From positions 1 through 11,611 of the forward strand of contig SLSG01000144.1 of NCBI GenBank assembly GCA_007130545.1: a DNA stretch of 11,611 nt, in the 5' to 3' direction. Positions 7,732 through 11,611 of this stretch are shown here, one piece after another (the stretch's first letter is position 1; each line of letters opens with the position of its first letter). The translations under genes were made by a program, and so were the position numbers. The notes beneath the pieces were generated by a model. That model was not told where the DNA came from, did no database searches, and worked only from the letters and a program-made list of their open reading frames with translations. This DNA comes from Bacteroidales bacterium. GTDB taxonomy: Bacteria > Bacteroidota > Bacteroidia > Bacteroidales > UBA7960.

Positions 7732-8652
7732 TTACCTCAATGCCACAGAGGTTTCTCCAAGCTTGAACCCATCCGTATACAGGGAAATGAGGTAAAGTCC
7801 GGGCTCAAACTCTGCCAGCCGCTCCCAGTACAGGCATTTCGTCAATTCCTGGTTACGATAGTCTACCGCTCCCCTGAGAGAATATTGCAAAGTATCGGCC
7901 TCATGAACAAAGGCATAGGCATCGTCATCGCTGATTCTGAGGATGTCCCCGTTGGGGGCGGCGATTCGCGCATAGATGTTCCGGTTGCCTTGCGGGGCTA
8001 TGGGGTTTTCGGCAAGGGAAAAGCAGATCCTGATTTGCTCGGCCCTTCTTGCCCGGTCCGTTTCCTCCTCTCGTCCGCCACCACGAACCCTGATCGCGGC
8101 CGCATCCAGCTGATAGGCTCTAAGGGTGGCTGCGAGTTCCACCTTCTCCTCAAGGACTTCCTTATCCTGGGCCAGCTCAGTGGTGCGGGCCCTGACTTGC
8201 TGGATCTCTTCCCTGATCTGTACATTTTCTGCCCTCAGCACCTGGTTAACGGTAACCAGGCTGTCGATCTCCTTCACATAGTTCTGGGTCACCTCCCTGA
8301 GTCCGTTCAACTGTCGCCTGATCCGGTTGTAGTCGGCCTGGCGGGCAATCAATTGCTGGATCTCCCGGGCACTCTCCTGAATAATGCTGTCCTTGTCCAC
8401 AAGGATGCTGTCATATTCGAGCTTGAACTGGTTGTAGTCGGCAAGAACGGAGTCCAGTTCCCATTGCAGCTCCAGGTTCAGCTCCTCGGTAAAAGCCCTC
8501 AGGCTTTGGGCTTCCTTAAGCGATTTCCGGCTGGTGATCAGAAAAAAGGAAACAATGGCTATGACAACAACCAAAGCCAGAATTGTTCCCTTGTAGATTT
8601 TTTCATTTCGGCGGTCATAACCCGGCTGACCGCCTTCATTTGTTGTTCCCAT
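7732..8652 (-). CDS. Single-pass membrane protein with coiled coil and C-terminal beta-rich domain
   Basis: 306 residues. A short polar cytoplasmic tail (1-20) is followed by a membrane segment (21-40, GTILALVVVIAIVSFFLI), a long coiled coil (about 43-185, rich in Glu, Gln, Arg and Leu), a charged Gly/Arg/Glu linker (190-203) and a beta-rich C-terminal domain (204-306) with Cys210 and Cys273. The layout matches the next gene in the operon, pointing to gene duplication. The ATG at 8652 is supported by GGGAGGG 8 nt upstream, an unusually good Shine-Dalgarno match for this phylum. The stop lies 37 bp before the ATG of the paralog (13 bp if the TTG is used). The protein is probably anchored in the inner membrane with the coiled coil and beta domain outside the cytoplasm, possibly oligomerising with its paralog. 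The function is unknown; a cell-envelope scaffolding role is only a guess. Confidence 0.88.
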   Translation of the reverse strand: MGTTNEGGQPGYDRRNEKIYKGTILALVVVIAIVSFFLITSRKSLKEAQSLRAFTEELNLELQWELDSVLADYNQFKLEYDSILVDKDSIIQESAREIQQLIARQADYNRIRRQLNGLREVTQNYVKEIDSLVTVNQVLRAENVQIREEIQQVRARTTELAQDKEVLEEKVELAATLRAYQLDAAAIRVRGGGREEETDRARRAEQIRICFSLAENPIAPQGNRNIYARIAAPNGDILRISDDDAYAFVHEADTLQYSLRGAVDYRNQELTKCLYWERLAEFEPGLYLISLYTDGFKLGETSVALR

Positions 8653-8660
8653 ATGGTTAA

Positions 8661-8667
8661 CCCTCCC
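8661..8667 (-). promoter_or_regulatory. Ribosome binding site of the first coiled-coil gene
   Basis: GGGAGGG on the minus strand, 8 nt before the ATG at 8652. It resembles the anti-Shine-Dalgarno complement and supports this start codon. Other genes in the window lack a clear site, as is common in Bacteroidota. Confidence 0.55.
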
Positions 8668-8709
8668 AATTATTTGATGATTAATATTATCCGTTCACCA
8701 AGATAGAAC

Positions 8710-8740
8710 GACCGGTTGTTGGTTATATGATAAACCGGTC
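8710..8740. repeat. Perfect 8-bp inverted repeat in the divergent intergenic region (possible operator)
   Basis: GACCGGTT (8710-8717) and AACCGGTC (8733-8740) are exact reverse complements separated by 15 nt, with centres 23 bp apart, close to two helical turns. Each arm contains the palindrome ACCGGT. The site lies between two divergent genes, which fits an operator for a dimeric regulator. On the plus strand the second arm is followed by CTATTTTTAT, so a weak hairpin terminator is another reading, but no plus-strand gene ends just upstream. Confidence 0.45.
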
Positions 8741-8756
8741 CTATTTTTATCACAAG

Positions 8757-8764
8757 CAAATTTA
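8757..8764 (-). promoter_or_regulatory. Candidate -7 element (TAnnTTTG type) for the coiled-coil/pheT operon
   Basis: The minus strand reads TAAATTTG, a full match to the TAnnTTTG -7 consensus of Bacteroidota sigma-ABfr promoters. It would give a leader of roughly 100 nt before the ATG at 8652, and the inverted repeat at 8710-8740 would lie inside or just after the transcription start. No good TTG-type -33 element is seen at the expected distance, so the call is weak. Confidence 0.3.
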
Positions 8765-8804
8765 ATGCATTTTTTCTTCCCCATACCATTAGTTTGAAAC
8801 TTCC

Positions 8805-9500
8805 ATGAAGCCATTTTCACTGCTGCAGGATTTGTTCTCTCTGTTTTTCCCATCCCTTTGTGAGTCGTGCCAGGGAATTCTGGTCGGCGGGGAAGCACTC
8901 CTTTGCACCCGCTGTGAACACAGCCTTCCCCGCACTGGTTTTCATATGCACCGGGAAAACCCAATGACCCGGATTTTCTGGGGGCGCACCGGAATAGAAG
9001 GGGCAACGGCTTTGTACTATTACCATAAGGGAGGAGGGGTTCAGTCTCTTGTGCGCCGGCTGAAGTACAATGGCCGAAAGGACCTGGGGCGACATCTCGG
9101 CAGGCTTATGGGAAGGGAGCTGCTCCTCTCCCCCGTTTTTCGCGGTCTGCAGGCCGTAATCCCGGTCCCGCTCCACGAAAAACGGCTGCAAAGCCGTGGA
9201 TTCAACCAAAGCGAGGTTTTTGCCGAGGGCATTTCAGGGGTCACGGGTATTCCCCTGAACACCACCGCCCTGCTTCGGACAGCCGCCACCCCAACGCAAA
9301 CCAGGAAAAGCCGGTTCCATCGATGGGAAAACGTAAAAGAGGCATTTATAGTGAAAAAGGAGATGCTGGGTGGTGCCCGCAGCTTATTGCTGGTGGACGA
9401 TGTGCTCACTACCGGGTCCACCCTGGAAGCTTGCGTCACCCGGCTCCTTGATGTGGAGGATGTGCGGGTCTGGGTAGCCACCATCGGGTTCACGCCCTGA
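8805..9500 (+). CDS. comF: ComF family protein (amidophosphoribosyltransferase-like, ComFC/GntX type)
   Basis: 231 residues, a usual length for ComFC-type proteins. A zinc-ribbon-like N-terminus has paired cysteines C19-x2-C22 and C34-x2-C37. It is followed by a type I phosphoribosyltransferase fold: IPVPLHEKRLQSRGFNQSE at 119-137, then RKSRFHRWENVKEAF at 167-181, and the PRPP-binding loop VDDVLTTGST at 197-206 with its two acidic residues. The family is needed for DNA uptake in naturally competent bacteria such as Bacillus and Haemophilus, where it is thought to act in the cytoplasm on incoming single-stranded DNA; the substrate of the transferase fold is not established. The gene is widespread in bacteria not known to be competent, so presence alone does not show competence. 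It stands alone: divergent from the coiled-coil operon and convergent with the lamin-tail gene. The ATG at 8805 gives the canonical N-terminus just ahead of the zinc motif. Confidence 0.94.
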   Translation: MKPFSLLQDLFSLFFPSLCESCQGILVGGEALLCTRCEHSLPRTGFHMHRENPMTRIFWGRTGIEGATALYYYHKGGGVQSLVRRLKYNGRKDLGRHLGRLMGRELLLSPVFRGLQAVIPVPLHEKRLQSRGFNQSEVFAEGISGVTGIPLNTTALLRTAATPTQTRKSRFHRWENVKEAFIVKKEMLGGARSLLLVDDVLTTGSTLEACVTRLLDVEDVRVWVATIGFTP

Positions 9501-9523
9501 CAAGACCACTGCCCGGCGGGGCC

Positions 9524-9553
9524 ATAAGCGCCAGGACGGGGATTATAAGCGCC
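9524..9553. repeat. 9-bp direct repeat at the 3' end of the lamin-tail gene
   Basis: ATAAGCGCC occurs at 9524-9532 and 9545-9553, a 21-bp period, in the convergent gap after comF. The second copy overlaps the stop codon and last two codons (Arg-Leu) of the minus-strand gene; the first repeats that sequence just past the stop. It looks like a short tandem duplication of the gene end. No T-tract hairpin is visible. Confidence 0.45.
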
Positions 9554-11611
9554 CTGCCAGTACGGCAGACGCCCGGTAATTTTTTACCTGACCACCCGGC
9601 TCGAATACTTCCATGTGAATAATGTAAATCCCGATCGGGGCTTTCATTCCGTCATCGGTCGTTCCGTCCCATGTGATCACCCCGGAAGTGGCAAGTAGCT
9701 CCCCCGGAGCCAGCATCCTGATCAGCCTGCCCCGGCTGTCGAAGATACGGACGTTGGCAACCAGGCCCGGCTCATCGAAGGCATAGGCTATGTTCAGCAG
9801 GTCATCCTGTCCGTCTCCGTCCGGTGAAAAAACTTCCGGGTGGACTTCGATGCTGCCCTTGCCGGCTGCAATGTCAGGGGAGAACTGGGAGTTTCTGTAA
9901 CCCGGCGTTCCATAGCCCGACGACCTGGAAGCAGAATGCCAGTTCGATCTGTCCTGCGTCGGCAGGTTCGGGTTTACCCGTTCCAGGGCCACCCCTTTAT
10001 AGCTCGTCAAAAGCGGAAGATGCATGTCCTCCTCATACACGAACATATCCATGATGTCCAGGCTCCTGGAGGCAATTACCAGCACACCGTTGGCATTGGT
10101 CATCCGGGGCATTCCCGGGGTGCGGACAAAGCCTCCGGGATTTGTCGTCATATAGGTTTCCTTCACGGCATCGGGGTTGGCAGACAGCACCACATAATCC
10201 CCCGGGAAAAAAAGAAAGGAAGTTTCCGAAACCTCGTGAATGGTACTCAGGTATCCTTCTATCGTGTCTTTGGAAGTGATCAGGTGGTTTCTCAGGTCAA
10301 ACACCTTTTCAGAACGGTTGTAAATCTCGATATAGCGGGCCCCCCGGTCAGGCGGGTTAAACAAGACTTCGTTAATGACCACGTCAAAGGCCTCTGCATA
10401 TTCCGGCACGGCCACACGGGTCGTCCTGCGCTCCAGTGGGTTGCCCGCGCAGTCTGTCATGTCCGGATCCAATACAAGCTGGTAAATGAGCCCTGGCTGA
10501 AGGGCCTGCGGCAGGTTCAGCATGACTCTTGAAAAGTCAGGGAGCAGCGGGGCAACCGAAACAGGCTGTCCGATGCCCTGGTCAAGCTGGTAGTTTGAGG
10601 TCTCTGCGAGGGACTCCTCACTCATGGGTTCACTGAAATACAGGAGAATGGAAGAAGGACCTTCGAAGCCTGCCCTGAGCAGGTTGGGACGGGTGTTATC
10701 GGGATTGCTTCCCAGCACTGCGTTTGGTTCACCAGGGGTGCCGCCTCTGGGATCCGTTGAGGCTTTCCAGTTCTCCATTCCCTGGCAGAAATTATAAGGG
10801 TCGATCTTCTCCAGCGACCATCCGCCGTTGCTTTTTGCAGGGTCCTGGTACCAATGGTTCGTATAGGAAACAAACGAGATTACATTCCCTTCCGGGTCAA
10901 AAAGCAGCAAGTCGGTCCCGGCATTGGTCAGTGCAGTCTGCGAAAGACCCGGAACGGCCACCACATTTCCAAATTCCCGCAGAAATGGGTAAGCGGTTTC
11001 CGTGACCAGCAGCAGGAACCCCTGGGAAGGGATGGGTGCGAATGGGAGGGTGCGCTGGGTGGTTCCGTGTTGCAATATCCAACCCTCCAGGTTGATCGGG
11101 AATTCCGACGTATTGAAAAGCTCTATGTATTCATAGGCCGGCAGTCCGACTCCAGGGGTCGGGTCCACCATCAACTCATTGAAAACCACATTGAACCTGT
11201 CTGGAACAAAATAGACGAATTCACCGGAAAAGACCTCCATGGCGTTGCCCAGGTAATCCTCAACTTCACTGATTTGCAAAGTGTAGACCTGATTCACTGT
11301 AAAGCTTTCGGAGAACAGCAGGCTGACGCTGTTGGGCATGGAGGGGTCCCTGCTGGCGATCAGCGGATGCCCCACTCCCTGATCCACCAGGTAGTTTAGT
11401 GTATTTTCGGATGAAAGGGCATCCACCACCTTGTTGAAATGGACCCTCAGGGTGGTGGCATTTTCCACCTGTACATGTTCCACCAGGGGCGGTTCGGTAT
11501 CCACCACATGCTCGCCCACCGAAAAATCGTCAAAGTAAAACCGGTTGGAGTTGGAAATGGTATAGCGGCAGTAAACCCCAAACCAGGAGGTTGTGACGTG
11601 GGTGTCATCAT
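9543..11611 (-). CDS. Lamin-tail and Ig-like domain surface/exported protein, 5' truncated
   Basis: The frame stays open past the GTG at 11519 to the window edge, reading through YTISNSNRFYFDDFSV, so the N-terminus and any signal peptide are missing; residues count from that GTG. Two units with the same layout follow each other: an SbsA/Big_5-like Ig domain (7-105) and lamin-tail domain (107-265), then a second Ig-like domain (275-372) and second lamin-tail domain (377-545). Matching landmarks are LVDQGVGHP (44-52) and QLDQGIGQP (311-319), FNELMVDP (113-120) and INEVLFNP (382-389), SLEKIDP (235-241) and ALERVNP (511-517). The C-terminus (556-658) is an FlgD-Ig/CHU_C-like domain with VFSPDGDGQDD (563-573), VRIFDSRGRLIRML and GIYIIHMEVF. 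In Bacteroidota such proteins are exported and probably act at the cell surface or in the matrix; a T9SS route is plausible, though this end is not the classic type A or B signal. No enzymatic domain is visible. Confidence 0.9.
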   Translation of the reverse strand, partial: DDTHVTTSWFGVYCRYTISNSNRFYFDDFSVGEHVVDTEPPLVEHVQVENATTLRVHFNKVVDALSSENTLNYLVDQGVGHPLIASRDPSMPNSVSLLFSESFTVNQVYTLQISEVEDYLGNAMEVFSGEFVYFVPDRFNVVFNELMVDPTPGVGLPAYEYIELFNTSEFPINLEGWILQHGTTQRTLPFAPIPSQGFLLLVTETAYPFLREFGNVVAVPGLSQTALTNAGTDLLLFDPEGNVISFVSYTNHWYQDPAKSNGGWSLEKIDPYNFCQGMENWKASTDPRGGTPGEPNAVLGSNPDNTRPNLLRAGFEGPSSILLYFSEPMSEESLAETSNYQLDQGIGQPVSVAPLLPDFSRVMLNLPQALQPGLIYQLVLDPDMTDCAGNPLERRTTRVAVPEYAEAFDVVINEVLFNPPDRGARYIEIYNRSEKVFDLRNHLITSKDTIEGYLSTIHEVSETSFLFFPGDYVVLSANPDAVKETYMTTNPGGFVRTPGMPRMTNANGVLVIASRSLDIMDMFVYEEDMHLPLLTSYKGVALERVNPNLPTQDRSNWHSASRSSGYGTPGYRNSQFSPDIAAGKGSIEVHPEVFSPDGDGQDDLLNIAYAFDEPGLVANVRIFDSRGRLIRMLAPGELLATSGVITWDGTTDDGMKAPIGIYIIHMEVFEPGGQVKNYRASAVLAGRL

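Noticed and set aside
7732..8652. SMC/chromosome-segregation annotation for the coiled-coil proteins
   Set aside because: There are no Walker A or B motifs, hinge or ATPase head domains; resemblance would come only from heptad repeats.
7885..8706. Plus-strand open frame of 273 codons opposite the first coiled-coil gene
   Set aside because: The minus-strand reading has a membrane segment, coiled coil, a good ribosome site and a paralog next door; the plus reading is the complement of heptad codons.
8789..8796. TTAGTTTG as a plus-strand -7 promoter element for comF
   Set aside because: It mismatches TAnnTTTG at the important second base and lies only 8 nt before the ATG; there is no matching -33 element.
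9511..9522. GC-rich GCCC-GGCG-GGGC hairpin after comF
   Set aside because: The stem is only 4 bp and no T run follows, so it does not support an intrinsic terminator.
1..11611. Mobile element, CRISPR array, tRNA/rRNA genes or a defence system
   Set aside because: No transposase, regular repeat-spacer pattern, cloverleaf or nuclease-type gene was found on either strand; the gene content is chromosomal core plus secreted proteins.

Overview
The window comes from the chromosome of a member of the Bacteroidota. The evidence is a gingipain-type C25 protease with a type IX secretion (T9SS) C-terminal sorting domain, a large lamin-tail/Ig-like surface protein, weak use of Shine-Dalgarno sites, and tandem single-pass coiled-coil proteins. 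Base composition is moderately GC-rich. A Bacteroidales- or Marinilabiliales-like lineage is plausible, but nothing here fixes genus or species. No mobile element, CRISPR array, tRNA or rRNA is visible, and coding density is very high.

Layout: (1) 1-4238, plus strand: the end of a large secreted cysteine protease whose N-terminus lies outside the window, followed 8 bp later by a small secreted protein of unknown function; the two are probably cotranscribed. (2) 4281-8652, minus strand: an apparent three-gene operon, transcribed right to left, of two paralogous membrane-anchored coiled-coil proteins and then pheT (phenylalanyl-tRNA synthetase beta subunit). (3) 8653-8804: a 152-bp divergent intergenic region holding a perfect 8-bp inverted repeat and a possible Bacteroidota -7 promoter element. 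(4) 8805-9500, plus strand: a ComF-family phosphoribosyltransferase with a zinc-finger N-terminus. (5) 9543 to the window end, minus strand: a multidomain lamin-tail/Ig-like exported protein, also truncated at its N-terminus by the window edge.

The housekeeping genes (pheT, comF) are ordinary. The two points most worth attention are the protease and the tandem coiled-coil proteins. The protease carries the Asp/His/Cys catalytic set of lysine gingipain, and also the acidic residue that gives Kgp its lysine preference, but on a different C-terminal architecture. The coiled-coil proteins form an uncharacterised paralog pair with two conserved cysteines and a shared C-terminal beta-rich domain.
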